A DNA stretch of 64,000 bases from Bacillus sp. sid0103 (lineage in GTDB: Bacteria; Bacillota; Bacilli; Bacillales_B; DSM-18226), in assembly GCF_019219025.1 (NCBI RefSeq), contig NZ_JAHUWN010000008.1, forward strand, positions 169,537-233,536. Direction: 5' to 3'. Shown one piece after another: positions 34,603 through 43,422 of the stretch. The first letter of the stretch is position 1. Each line of letters opens with the position of its first letter. A program made the position numbers and the translations under genes. The notes beneath the pieces are model-generated. The model had not been told where the DNA came from, searched no databases, and saw only the letters and a program-made list of their open reading frames with translations.

Positions 34603-35607
34603 ATGCTCTTAAAAAGTACTCCATTAAAATGGATGGGTTTACTAATTGCCATCTTGGTGATGGTGGTATTCATGTGTGCTAGTGTCATTTATGGTTACAC
34701 CGATACCAGCTGGCAAACTGCAATTGATGCATTTACTAAAAATAACGGATCCAATGAACATATCATTATTCAAACCGTAAGGCTGCCAAGAGCGTTAATC
34801 GCTTCGGCCGTCGGGGCTAGCCTCGCCATTGCCGGTGTCCTGATGCAAACCTTAACGAAGAATCCGCTCGCATCACCGGGGATATTTGGGATCAACGCCG
34901 GTGGAGGATTTGCAGTTGTGGTAGCCATGACTGTGTTTTCTGTGAATAGTTTACAAGCGTTTAGCGTTCTTGCTTTTATCGGTGCTGCCGTTGCGGCAAT
35001 TAGTGTTTACGCCATCGGTTCATTTGGCCGTGAGGGGTTAACGCCAATGAAACTAACATTAGCCGGGGCTGCGATGTCCGCCATGTTTTCCTCCTTTACC
35101 CAAGGATTGCTAGTGTTGGATGAGGTCATGCTTGATCAGGTTTTGTTTTGGCTGGCAGGCTCTGTCCAAGGCAGAAAATTAGAGACACTTGTGTCGGTTT
35201 TACCTTATATTGGGATAGGCTGGGTAGGTGCCGTTTTAATTGCTGGTAAAATGAATATCTTGTCCATGGGGGAAGATGTTGCGAAAGGGCTTGGGTTAAA
35301 CACCGGACTTATCAAGATCGCGATTGGTGTTATTGTTATTTTATTAGCGGGTGGTTCTGTCGCTGTCGCTGGTCCGATTGGTTTTGTCGGCATTGTTGTC
35401 CCTCATATAACTCGATCGATTGTAGGTATTGACCATCGCTGGGTCATCCCTTTTTCAGGTGTGTTAGGTGCGATTCTATTGATCGCTGCAGATATCGCTG
35501 CACGATATATTTTCATGCCTTCTGAGGTGCCTGTTGGTGTTATGACAGCCATCATTGGAACTCCATTCTTTATTTACATCGCAAGAAGGGGGTTCAATGG
35601 ACGATGA
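34603..35607 (+). CDS. Ferric siderophore ABC transporter permease 1 (FecCD family)
   Basis: A 334-residue permease with about nine to ten membrane segments. Family stretches include RLPRALIASAVGASLAIAGV with LMQTLTKNPLASPGIFGINA after it, and GPIGFVGIVVPHITRSIVG near 260 (ATPase contact), ending PSEVPVGVMTAIIGTPFF. It pairs with the next gene, overlapping it by four bases, as a heterodimeric channel. Regulated by iron through the Fur boxes upstream. Confidence 0.93.
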   Translation: MLLKSTPLKWMGLLIAILVMVVFMCASVIYGYTDTSWQTAIDAFTKNNGSNEHIIIQTVRLPRALIASAVGASLAIAGVLMQTLTKNPLASPGIFGINAGGGFAVVVAMTVFSVNSLQAFSVLAFIGAAVAAISVYAIGSFGREGLTPMKLTLAGAAMSAMFSSFTQGLLVLDEVMLDQVLFWLAGSVQGRKLETLVSVLPYIGIGWVGAVLIAGKMNILSMGEDVAKGLGLNTGLIKIAIGVIVILLAGGSVAVAGPIGFVGIVVPHITRSIVGIDHRWVIPFSGVLGAILLIAADIAARYIFMPSEVPVGVMTAIIGTPFFIYIARRGFNGR

Positions 35608-36659
35608 GTAAATATAAAAATTTCCGTCTTTTTAATGGCCGATTGTCTTTTATAGTGGATCGAAAAGCTACCATCACGTTCACCACCCTACTCGTTGTTG
35701 CTTTCCTTGTTTTTGTGGTTAGTACGGGAAGTGGTGAACTGAAAATTAATCCGCTTACTGTGGTAAAAGTATTATTTGGCGACGGTCCTGAGATGGAATC
35801 ACTTATTATTACATCCTTTCGCCTCCCGAGAATTATTGTCGCCTTAATGGTGGGAATTTCTTTAGCCATTGCTGGCGGTATTTTACAAGGTATGATTCGT
35901 AATCCGCTTGCTTCCCCAGATGTATTAGGGATTACCGGTGGAGCGGCAGCTGCCGTAGTTAGTTTTTTAGCCATTTTTAGTGATAAAAACCATTCATTAA
36001 CGGTCAGTATCGCTTGGCTGCCATTAGCTGCCTTTTTGGGAGCAGCTGTTGTTGCCTTTTTAGTTTATTTCCTTGCTTGGAAAAATGGTGTTTCTCCGAT
36101 CAGGCTGGTGTTGATTGGGATTGGGATCTCCACCTTAATGCAAGCAATCACCACTTTAACAATGGTAATGGGCCCGATTTATCAGGCTAGTCAAGCCAAT
36201 ATCTGGATTACCGGAACCGTTTACGGATCCAATTGGAGTAATGTGGCGATTCTTGTCCCGTGGACCGTTATTTTCATGATTATTGCTTTAGCGTTGGCCC
36301 GAACGATTAATATTCAAGAGCTCGGTGATGAGGTAGCGACAGGTTTAGGCGGCAAGGTTCAAAAACAACGGTTTCTATTATTAATGATTAGCACCGCCTT
36401 GATCGGAGGCTCGGTTGCTTTTGCCGGGGGCATCGGCTTTGTCGGCTTAATGGCACCACATATGGCGAGAAGGTTAGTCGGTTCCTCATTTGGTGCATTG
36501 CTGCCAGCGAGTGCCTTGATTGGTGGAATTCTTGTCATGGTAGCTGACCTCATCGGCAGAACGCTGTTTTCTCCATTAGAAGTACCAGCGGGTGTGTTCA
36601 CTGCCGGCATTGGGGCACCGTATTTTATCTACTTATTATTTAAAGCGCGAAATTCCTAA
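35604..36659 (+). CDS. Ferric siderophore ABC transporter permease 2 (FecCD family)
   Basis: A 351-residue permease of the same family: RLPRIIVALMVGISLAIAGG with LQGMIRNPLASPDVLGITGG, then GGIGFVGLMAPHMARRLVG and PLEVPAGVFTAGIGAPYF. The N-terminal 30 residues are basic and cytoplasmic. The ATGA overlap with the previous gene indicates coupled translation and equal amounts. It forms the importer with its partner and the ATPase downstream. Confidence 0.93.
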   Translation: MSKYKNFRLFNGRLSFIVDRKATITFTTLLVVAFLVFVVSTGSGELKINPLTVVKVLFGDGPEMESLIITSFRLPRIIVALMVGISLAIAGGILQGMIRNPLASPDVLGITGGAAAAVVSFLAIFSDKNHSLTVSIAWLPLAAFLGAAVVAFLVYFLAWKNGVSPIRLVLIGIGISTLMQAITTLTMVMGPIYQASQANIWITGTVYGSNWSNVAILVPWTVIFMIIALALARTINIQELGDEVATGLGGKVQKQRFLLLMISTALIGGSVAFAGGIGFVGLMAPHMARRLVGSSFGALLPASALIGGILVMVADLIGRTLFSPLEVPAGVFTAGIGAPYFIYLLFKARNS

Positions 36660-36690
36660 AGCAAGCAAAAAGTCGAAAAGGAGCTGTCAG

Positions 36691-37512
36691 ATGATGAATG
36701 CGATTGAAACGAAGAATTTATCACTATCATATGGGGAGACTCTCATTATTGATGAGTTAGATTTGAAGATTCCAAAAGGTGAAATTACCGTGTTTATTGG
36801 CGGAAATGGATGCGGAAAATCAACTCTGCTTCGTTCTATCGCCCGTCTGTTAAAGCCAAAGTCAGGCGCTGTTTTGCTTGAAGGGAAGGCGATTGCCAAA
36901 TTATCCACGAAGGACATTGCGAAAAAGATGGCGATTTTACCACAGTCGCCAGCTGCACCTGAAGGATTAACCGTTCTGCAGCTTGTCAAACAAGGACGTT
37001 ATCCACACCAAACCTGGTTAAAACAATGGTCAGAGGAAGATGAGAAAAAGGTCAATGACGCCCTTAAGGCCACTCGTTTAGAGGAACTGAAAGAAAGAAC
37101 AGTTGATTCACTTTCTGGCGGGCAAAGACAGCGTGCATGGATTGCAATGACACTGGCCCAGGATACGGATATCATCCTCCTTGACGAACCGACTACCTAT
37201 CTGGATATGACCCATCAAATCGAAATCCTCGATTTGCTGTTTGAACTAAATGAAAAGAAAAAACGGACCGTTGTCATGGTGCTTCACGACCTCAACCTAG
37301 CATGCCGTTATGCTCATAATGTGGTTGCCATCAAGGATCAAAAGGTGTATGACCAAGGGAAACCAGAACATGTAATCAACTGCAGTCTAGTCAAAAATGT
37401 GTTTGGCATGGACTGTGAGGTAACGATGGACCCGTTATTTGGGACCCCGCTCTGCATTCCTTATGGAAAGGGCAGATGTATCCTTGAGAAGGCGGTAGCG
37501 ATGAATGGATAA
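36691..37512 (+). CDS. Ferric siderophore ABC transporter ATPase (YusV-like)
   Basis: A 273-residue FecE-type ATPase. Walker A GGNGCGKST near 38, Q-loop LPQSPAAPEGLTV, signature LSGGQRQRAWIAMTLAQ, Walker B IILLDEPTTYLDM and the switch His in VLHDLN are intact. The ATG at 36691 (or 36694) follows AAAGGAG; an upstream frame from 36592 overlaps the permease gene and has no site. It resembles YusV, the shared siderophore ATPase of B. subtilis, and a YusU homologue lies two genes on, as in that genome. Confidence 0.92.
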   Translation: MMNAIETKNLSLSYGETLIIDELDLKIPKGEITVFIGGNGCGKSTLLRSIARLLKPKSGAVLLEGKAIAKLSTKDIAKKMAILPQSPAAPEGLTVLQLVKQGRYPHQTWLKQWSEEDEKKVNDALKATRLEELKERTVDSLSGGQRQRAWIAMTLAQDTDIILLDEPTTYLDMTHQIEILDLLFELNEKKKRTVVMVLHDLNLACRYAHNVVAIKDQKVYDQGKPEHVINCSLVKNVFGMDCEVTMDPLFGTPLCIPYGKGRCILEKAVAMNG

Positions 37513-38290
37513 ACTATTCACGGAAAAACAATTGGAGAAATACCGTTTTAATCCTAATTTAGAGCATTCATTCGAAGTTACAAATCTCTTGGATGAATCA
37601 TTCCTTAAGGACTTTTTGAAAAATTTATGCGCTGCCATTGAGGCTCCGTCTGAAAAGATAGCTGCTTCCATTTTTATTAAACGGTATTCCTTTATAGCCG
37701 TGATGTCGCTATATGCGATGACGGCTTGGAATAAAAAGCTAAATGTATCGCTGGATAATGTAAAAATGGAGTCACCCGAACAGGGGAAAGAGTGGCTGCC
37801 TAGGATTTCATTAAAGGATGTTACCGTGCAGGAATGGGATGGAACCGACCGCTCCGAATGGCGGACCAGCGTTTTTAAAGATCTGTTTGCAAATAATATT
37901 TATCCACTGATTACACATCTTGAAAAAACCGTCGGAATATCGAAGTTAATCCTGTGGGAGAATATCGCTGTCTACTTATTTTGGCTCTATGAAACTGAAT
38001 TAAAAGAATATCCCAATGACCATATTGCAGACGATTTCCGCTTTTTAATTTTAGAAGCCGCTGGTCCGTTATTTGGCCGCTACAACTTAAATCCACTACA
38101 AAAATACTTTGCTGGAAAGACTTACTTGAAAGAATGGGATACAGAGGTTAGAGTAAGAAAGACTTGTTGTTTTACTTATCATCTGCCAGCAGGGAAACGC
38201 TGTAAAACCTGCCCATGTACCTATATTTCTAAGGACGGAAGGTGTCAGGATGGAGAAAGCATTTGTGAAGCAGTTCGAAGCTTTGCTTGA
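37505..38290 (+). CDS. FhuF-type ferric siderophore reductase (2Fe-2S)
   Basis: A 261-residue cytoplasmic protein whose C-terminus carries the FhuF iron-sulfur motif: CC near 231 in RKTCCFTYHLP, then KRCKTCPC giving CC-x10-C-x2-C. The preceding ~200 residues match the helical IucA/IucC C-terminal-like reductase domain. Such proteins reduce Fe3+ bound to imported siderophores, releasing Fe2+ in the cytoplasm. The start codon overlaps the ATPase stop by eight bases, and the reductase directly follows the importer genes, so the two functions are linked. Confidence 0.85.
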   Translation: MDKLFTEKQLEKYRFNPNLEHSFEVTNLLDESFLKDFLKNLCAAIEAPSEKIAASIFIKRYSFIAVMSLYAMTAWNKKLNVSLDNVKMESPEQGKEWLPRISLKDVTVQEWDGTDRSEWRTSVFKDLFANNIYPLITHLEKTVGISKLILWENIAVYLFWLYETELKEYPNDHIADDFRFLILEAAGPLFGRYNLNPLQKYFAGKTYLKEWDTEVRVRKTCCFTYHLPAGKRCKTCPCTYISKDGRCQDGESICEAVRSFA

Positions 38291-38498
38291 AAAATATAGT
38301 GAATTATTGGTGGGAGAAGCCACCGATGAAACAATGGAAAAAGTGAAGATGTGGGCACTTTACACCCATATCGCCAAGTCAATGCCAGCGTTAGCTAAGC
38401 ATTGGAATGGGCTCTATCCTGAAGCGAAAGAAGAAATGAAACAGCTTATTAATGATATTAAAATCATGAATGAACAGCATCGCTCATCTCAAAAATAA
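38250..38498 (+). CDS. yusU: YusU-like protein (DUF2573)
   Basis: An 82-residue helical protein recognised from its core HIAKSMPALAKHWN and its place beside a YusV-type ATPase gene. It begins with GAAGGTG-spaced ATG inside the previous gene (41-base overlap). Its function is unknown. It ends the siderophore operon, and a terminator follows. Confidence 0.8.
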   Translation: MEKAFVKQFEALLEKYSELLVGEATDETMEKVKMWALYTHIAKSMPALAKHWNGLYPEAKEEMKQLINDIKIMNEQHRSSQK

Positions 38499-38507
38499 AC
38501 TACATAC

Positions 38508-38539
38508 AAAAACCGGAAGCAGAGATGCCTCCGGTTTTT
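38508..38539. terminator. Terminator between the siderophore operon and coat genes
   Basis: AAAAACCGGA with TCCGGTTTTT forms a symmetric hairpin with T tracts both ways. Confidence 0.9.
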
Positions 38540-38543
38540 GCCA

Positions 38544-38879
38544 TTATTGAAGGGTGCCGCCACTTGGTAACTGGTTCGTATATCCTTGAAACTGCTGATA
38601 GGACTGCTGCAGCTTTTGCTGATCCGCTGCTTCGATAGAATACCAGCCCTTTTTAAACATCAAATCATATAGTTCGCGCTGACAGTTTTGTGTTTCGGAA
38701 AAGATTTTCATAATGTCCTGATATAAACCTTCGTGACTTGCTTCATGTAGAGCCATGCTGTACGAACTTGTCATATATTTTTCCGTAGTCAGTAAATCAT
38801 TGATAAAATCGCGATCATTCATTTGCGGCGTCTTAGGTACTTGCGTTTCAGGGTTTTGAATCTTCTGCTGTTGGTTCAT
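38544..38879 (-). CDS. CotF-family spore coat protein
   Basis: A 111-residue protein with a coat-F domain: DRDFINDLLTTEKYMTSSYS, MALHEASHEGLYQDIMKIF and QRELYDLMFKKGWYSIEAA. The helix pattern is that of ferritin-like coat proteins made in the mother cell. GGAGGATG lies before the ATG. It is followed upstream by another coat-F-like gene in the same direction. Confidence 0.88.
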   Translation of the reverse strand: MNQQQKIQNPETQVPKTPQMNDRDFINDLLTTEKYMTSSYSMALHEASHEGLYQDIMKIFSETQNCQRELYDLMFKKGWYSIEAADQQKLQQSYQQFQGYTNQLPSGGTLQ

Positions 38880-38903
38880 AAAAAATGCATCCTCCTTTTT
38901 TGG

Positions 38904-39197
38904 TTATTGCATATTATTTAAGGGCTGCTGTTGGTTGGCGTGCTGACCTAAGTGGCCTAGCAGTTGTTGATAGTGGCGCTGATGCATTTGGCAAACTTTT
39001 TCAGCTTCTGCCTTTATTTCAGAGTCTTGACATTGCCCGGCGAAAAAGTGTGCTTTCTTAGCAGACAGCAAATTCCAAGACATCATGTCTGTTAAATAAA
39101 GTGCATCCTTTGTGGATACGACCCCGGGAGGCTGTTGCATGGTTGTTTGCTGATTTTGCATGTTCATGTTGGGCATATTCATATTTTGTTGCTGCAT
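38904..39197 (-). CDS. Coat-F-like spore protein with Met/Asn/Gln-rich start
   Basis: A 97-residue protein. The first ~25 residues are almost only Met, Asn, Gln and Pro (NMNMPNMNMQNQQ), the rest is a half-size coat-F helix pair: STKDALYLTDMMSWNLLSAK and KVCQMHQRHYQQLLGHL. The position 24 bases upstream of the second coat-F gene, with AGGAGGGT before the ATG, indicates a two-gene transcript. The Met/Asn-rich start mirrors the tail of the coat protein at 7765. Confidence 0.82.
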   Translation of the reverse strand: MQQQNMNMPNMNMQNQQTTMQQPPGVVSTKDALYLTDMMSWNLLSAKKAHFFAGQCQDSEIKAEAEKVCQMHQRHYQQLLGHLGQHANQQQPLNNMQ

Positions 39198-39264
39198 AAT
39201 AACCCTCCTAATTCATGTAATCTTTACGACTATATAGTCTCTCAAACAGGAATTTTTATGCAAA

Positions 39265-39294
39265 AGTAGAAAACAGGCTGAACTCATCAGCCTG
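39265..39294 (-). terminator. Terminator of the yuzL-type gene
   Basis: CAGGCTGA pairs with TCAGCCTG; on the minus strand TTTTCTACTTTT follows. Confidence 0.75.
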
Positions 39295-39301
39295 CTTTCC
39301 T

Positions 39302-39433
39302 TTACCGCTTATATTGATTGTTCTGGCTGTTTTTTTTATCAAGATGAGCCTCTTCATTACCTGGCCCGCCATTGCCCTTCACACTTGCAGCGCTTACTCC
39401 AGCTTTAGAAGGATTTTTTTTCATTTTCGCCAT
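39302..39433 (-). CDS. yuzL: YuzL family small protein
   Basis: A 43-residue basic protein with the family core KKNPSKAGVSAASVKGNGGP and a Lys/Asn/Gln-rich end. ATG at 39433 follows GAGGTG; a longer frame would start further back without a site. Members are short Bacillus proteins found next to fadN, as here; they resemble small acid-soluble spore proteins in composition, but their role is not established. Confidence 0.82.
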   Translation of the reverse strand: MAKMKKNPSKAGVSAASVKGNGGPGNEEAHLDKKNSQNNQYKR

Positions 39434-39581
39434 CGTCATCACCTCAACTAATAGGATGCCCATTTTTGTGGAAATATTTATTTTTAAAAAGACTGTGCCC
39501 ACTGAAAGTGAAGCGCAAGAAGCGCAAATCGACCTGCACGTAAACACAGGAAAAAAAATTTCAAAATTCCGCGTTTATTGA

Positions 39582-39610
39582 TTGCACAAATTTTCAAAAT
39601 ATTCTATAGT
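39582..39610 (+). promoter_or_regulatory. SigA promoter of the fad operon
   Basis: TTGCAC, 17 bases, TATAGT. The transcript would start near 39617, about 42 bases before the FadR operator. Confidence 0.65.
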
Positions 39611-39658
39611 AAGTAGTAACAAGACTCATTCAATTGTGAATTTTTTTTGGCTAAAAAA

Positions 39659-39676
39659 TGAATGAGTATTCATTCA
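39659..39676 (+). promoter_or_regulatory. FadR operator
   Basis: TGAATGAGTATTCATTCA matches the Bacillus FadR consensus TGAATGAMTANTCATTCA except one degenerate position (G at M). Its arms are exact inverted repeats. It lies between promoter and start codon, so FadR would block elongation when long-chain acyl-CoA is absent. Confidence 0.88.
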
Positions 39677-39696
39677 AAAGTTTGGAGGGGGAGACA

Positions 39697-42084
39697 ATGT
39701 TGAACCAATTAATTAAAAAAGCAGCTGTCCTAGGATCTGGTGTCATGGGGTCAGGAATTGCTGCCCATCTCGCAAATATCGGCATCCCAACACTATTATT
39801 GGATATCGTGCCACGTGAACTAACAAAAGAAGAAGAAGCAAAAGGACTGACACTACAAGATAAAAAAGTGCGCAATCGCATTAGTGCAACATCTATCCAA
39901 AAATTATTGAAGCAAAAACCTGCACCATTAGCGGTGAAAAAGAATTTAGCTTTAATTGAGGCAGGTAATCTTGAAGATGATTTAGTCAAACTGAAAGATG
40001 TCGACTGGGTTATCGAAGTTGTTGTTGAGAACCTTAACGTCAAGAAACAGGTATTTGAAAAGGTGGACCAATACCGGAAATCGGGTAGCATTATTAGCTC
40101 CAATACCTCGGGAATTTCAGTAGAAGCGATGGTCGAAGGCCGTTCTGAAGATTTTCAAAAGCATTTCCTTGGTACTCACTTCTTTAACCCGCCGCGCTAT
40201 CTGAAATTGCTTGAAGTGATTCCTACTCAATATACTGCACCAGAAGTACTTTCATTCATGAAAACTTTCGGTGAGGATGTTTTAGGAAAAGGTGTGGTGG
40301 TTGCGAAGGATACACCAAACTTTATTGCTAACCGGATTGGAACATATGGTCTTCTTGTAACTGTTCAGGAAATGCTAAATTCGGGCCTAAGTGTCGGCGA
40401 AGTCGATTCCATAACAGGACCACTGATTGGCCGTGCAAAAAGTGCCACCTTCCGTACACTTGACGTGGTGGGCCTAGATACCTTCTATCATGTCGCGAAT
40501 AATGTCTATGAAAAAGTCGAAGGCAAAGAAAAGGAAGTTTTCGAAATTCCTGCCTTTTTGAAAAAGATGGTGGAAAAAGGCTGGCTTGGAAGCAAATCCG
40601 GTCAAGGCTTCTTTTTGAAAAAAGGGAAAGAAATTCTAGAACTAGATCCAAATACGTTGGAATATGGCCCGCGTAAAAAGCTGTCCACACCTGCGGTTGA
40701 ACTGGCGAAGCAGGAAAAAGGCACGGCGAATAAATTGAAAGCGCTTGTATATTCGAACGATCGGGCTGGACAATTCTTATGGAATACGATGGCACAATCA
40801 TTTGTCTACTCTGCGCAGCTATTAGGCGAAATTGCAGATGATATCGTTTCCATCGACCGCGCAATGAAATGGGGCTTTGGCTGGGAAACAGGCCCATTTG
40901 AGACATGGGATGCCATTGGCGTGGAAAAATCCGTGCAGAAAATGAAGGAAGCTGGCCTTGAAATTCCAGCATGGGTAGCAGAAATGCTGGAAAAAGGGCA
41001 TTCATCCTTCTATTTAGAAGAAAACGGTGAACGGTTCTTCTATCATAACGGCCAATACCGATTGGTGGAATATAATCCAAAGGCACTCGACCTTAAAAAG
41101 ATAAAGAAACAAAAGGGTGTCATTAAAAAGAACAGCGGTGCAAGTCTGATTGATATCGGTGATAGTGTTGCACTGTTAGAATTCCATTCACCAAACAATG
41201 CGATTGGTCTGGATATCGTGCAGATGATTAACTATGCCGTTGAAGAAGTCGAGAAAAACTATAAGGGACTTGTCATCGGTAACCAAGGAAAGAACTTCTG
41301 TGTTGGTGCGAACTTGGCAATGATGCTCATGGAAGTACAGGATGACAATATTTATGAGCTCGATATGATTGTCCGTCACCTCCATAGTGCTTTGCTGAAA
41401 GTCAAATATAGCTCTAAACCAGTTGTCGCTGCTCCGTTTGGTATGACGCTTGGCGGCGGTGCAGAGGTTTGTTTGCCGGCTGCACATATTCAAGCTTCCG
41501 CTGAAACCTATATGGGACTTGTTGAAGTCGGTGTCGGCTTACTTCCAGGCGGCGGCGGTAACAAAGAGCTTTACATGAAGCACTTAGAAAACCTTCCAAA
41601 CGGTGTGCCATTTGACCTGCAGACAATTGCAAATAAAGTGTTTGAAACGATTGCAACCGCAAAAGTTTCCACATCGGCTGAAGAAGCACGTGAAAACAAT
41701 TTCTTAAGTAAATCAGATGGAATTAGCTTCAATAATGATCATCTACTCTATGATGCGAAGCAGGCTGTGCTAGCGTTACATGAAAAAGGCTATAAACCAA
41801 AGGTTCGCCGTAAAGTACCAGTTGTCGGTGAAACTGGATATGCCACTCTGCTACTCGGTGCTGAAGCGATGCGTCTTTCTGGATATATCTCAGAGCATGA
41901 TTTAAAAATTGCTAAAAAAATTGCTTATGTCATTGCTGGCGGTAAGGTGCCGTTCGGTACAGAAGTAGATGAGCAATATTTACTGGACCTAGAAAGAGAA
42001 GCTTTCTTAAGTCTTATCGCAGAGCCGAAATCACAGCAGCGCATGCAGCATATGCTTGTGAAGGGTAAACCTTTAAGAAACTAA
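39697..42084 (+). CDS. fadN: 3-hydroxyacyl-CoA dehydrogenase/enoyl-CoA hydratase FadN
   Basis: A 795-residue fused beta-oxidation enzyme. The N-terminal NAD-binding site VLGSGVMGSGIAAHLANIG near residue 12 and dehydrogenase signature HFFNPPRYLKLLEVI begin the 3-hydroxyacyl-CoA dehydrogenase half (1-430). A crotonase-like domain (about 480-700, with GLDIVQMINYA and GMTLGGGAEVCLPA) carries hydratase activity. ATG at 39697 follows GGAGGGGGAGA. The first gene of fadN-fadA-fadE; it performs the hydration and oxidation steps after FadE. Confidence 0.95.
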   Translation: MLNQLIKKAAVLGSGVMGSGIAAHLANIGIPTLLLDIVPRELTKEEEAKGLTLQDKKVRNRISATSIQKLLKQKPAPLAVKKNLALIEAGNLEDDLVKLKDVDWVIEVVVENLNVKKQVFEKVDQYRKSGSIISSNTSGISVEAMVEGRSEDFQKHFLGTHFFNPPRYLKLLEVIPTQYTAPEVLSFMKTFGEDVLGKGVVVAKDTPNFIANRIGTYGLLVTVQEMLNSGLSVGEVDSITGPLIGRAKSATFRTLDVVGLDTFYHVANNVYEKVEGKEKEVFEIPAFLKKMVEKGWLGSKSGQGFFLKKGKEILELDPNTLEYGPRKKLSTPAVELAKQEKGTANKLKALVYSNDRAGQFLWNTMAQSFVYSAQLLGEIADDIVSIDRAMKWGFGWETGPFETWDAIGVEKSVQKMKEAGLEIPAWVAEMLEKGHSSFYLEENGERFFYHNGQYRLVEYNPKALDLKKIKKQKGVIKKNSGASLIDIGDSVALLEFHSPNNAIGLDIVQMINYAVEEVEKNYKGLVIGNQGKNFCVGANLAMMLMEVQDDNIYELDMIVRHLHSALLKVKYSSKPVVAAPFGMTLGGGAEVCLPAAHIQASAETYMGLVEVGVGLLPGGGGNKELYMKHLENLPNGVPFDLQTIANKVFETIATAKVSTSAEEARENNFLSKSDGISFNNDHLLYDAKQAVLALHEKGYKPKVRRKVPVVGETGYATLLLGAEAMRLSGYISEHDLKIAKKIAYVIAGGKVPFGTEVDEQYLLDLEREAFLSLIAEPKSQQRMQHMLVKGKPLRN

Positions 42085-42159
42085 CATTCGAGGGCTCAAT
42101 CACCTGAGCCCTGTACGAAAAAATAGATTAATAATTTGACAGAAAGTGAGGGAACTTAC

Positions 42160-43335
42160 ATGAGAGAAGCGGTAATCGTTGCCGGAGCAAGGACCCCGGT
42201 AGGCAAAGCGAAGAAAGGGACGCTTGCCCATGTTCGCCCTGATGATTTGGGAGCATTGGTGGTAAAGGAAACATTAAAGCGTGCCGGGAATTATGAAGGA
42301 AATATTGATGATCTAATCATGGGCTGTGCGATGCCTGAGGCTGAGCAAGGCAATAATATGGCCCGCAATATCGGGGCATTAGCAGGACTTCCATATACTG
42401 TGCCTGCAATCACAGTCAATCGATTCTGTTCTTCAGGACTGCAGGCGATTGCTTATGCCGCACAGGGAATCATGCTAGGTCACACTGATACAGCTATAGC
42501 TGGCGGTGCTGAATCGATGAGTATGATTCCAATGATGGGTCATGTCGTCCGTCCCAATATTAAACTAGCAGAAACAGCTCCGCAATATTATATGGGCATG
42601 GGTCACACGGCCGAGCAAGTAGCGATGAAATATGGTATTTCCCGCGAGGATCAGGACGCCTTTGCGGTAAGAAGCCATCAAAAAGCTGCAAAAGCAATTG
42701 CGGAAGGGAAATTCGTTGATGAAATTGTGCCAGTCGATGTAACAAACCGGTCCGTTGGCCATGACAATAAACTTGTGGAAAAAACGATTCAATTTACGCA
42801 GGATGAAGGTGTTCGTCCTGATACAAACCTACAAACATTAGGTAAACTTCGCCCGGCTTTCTCCGTAACAGGAACAGTAACGGCTGGTAATGCCTCACAA
42901 ACAAGTGACGGCGCGGCGGCATTGATGGTGATGGACCGCGAAAAGGCAGAGGCACTTGGCCTGAAACCATTAGCAAAATTCAGATCGTTTGCGGTTGGTG
43001 GTGTACCACCTGAAATCATGGGGGTTGGGCCGGTTGTTGCGATTCCAAAGGCCGTAAAACTAGCAGGTCTAGAGTTATCGGATATAAAATTGTTCGAATT
43101 GAATGAAGCCTTTGCATCGCAATCGCTACAAGTCATTCGTGAACTAGGACTAAACGAAGAAATCGTCAACGTAAATGGCGGCGCGATTGCCCTAGGACAT
43201 CCACTTGGGTGTACAGGTGCTAAATTAACACTCACACTTATTCACGAATTAAAACGCCGCAATGAACAATTTGGTGTTGTTACGATGTGCATCGGCGGCG
43301 GAATGGGAGCAGCCGGGGTATTTGAATTACTCTAA
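42160..43335 (+). CDS. fadA: Acetyl-CoA acyltransferase (thiolase) FadA
   Basis: A 391-residue thiolase that cleaves 3-ketoacyl-CoA to acetyl-CoA and a shortened acyl-CoA. Catalytic residues are visible: Cys in [15 protein letters not shown] near 88, His in [10 protein letters not shown] near 350 and Cys in [11 protein letters not shown] near 380, with [13 protein letters not shown]. Length is identical to B. subtilis FadA. ATG at 42160 follows GTGAGGG; the ORF could begin earlier but without a site. It follows fadN by 75 bases. Confidence 0.96.
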   Translation: MREAVIVAGARTPVGKAKKGTLAHVRPDDLGALVVKETLKRAGNYEGNIDDLIMGCAMPEAEQGNNMARNIGALAGLPYTVPAITVNRFCSSGLQAIAYAAQGIMLGHTDTAIAGGAESMSMIPMMGHVVRPNIKLAETAPQYYMGMGHTAEQVAMKYGISREDQDAFAVRSHQKAAKAIAEGKFVDEIVPVDVTNRSVGHDNKLVEKTIQFTQDEGVRPDTNLQTLGKLRPAFSVTGTVTAGNASQTSDGAAALMVMDREKAEALGLKPLAKFRSFAVGGVPPEIMGVGPVVAIPKAVKLAGLELSDIKLFELNEAFASQSLQVIRELGLNEEIVNVNGGAIALGHPLGCTGAKLTLTLIHELKRRNEQFGVVTMCIGGGMGAAGVFELL

Positions 43336-43422
43336 TTCATTTTGGTCTCTCCCAAGCATATACCTATTACAAGGGGAGCGGCTAATTGCTCCCATCTAAT
43401 TAAAGATTAGGAGGAATAAATA

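Noticed and set aside
40328..41086. 252-codon frame on the minus strand within fadN
   Set aside because: It is antisense to a firmly identified gene, has no ribosome binding site and an unnatural composition (Leu, Pro, Arg and Ser-rich).
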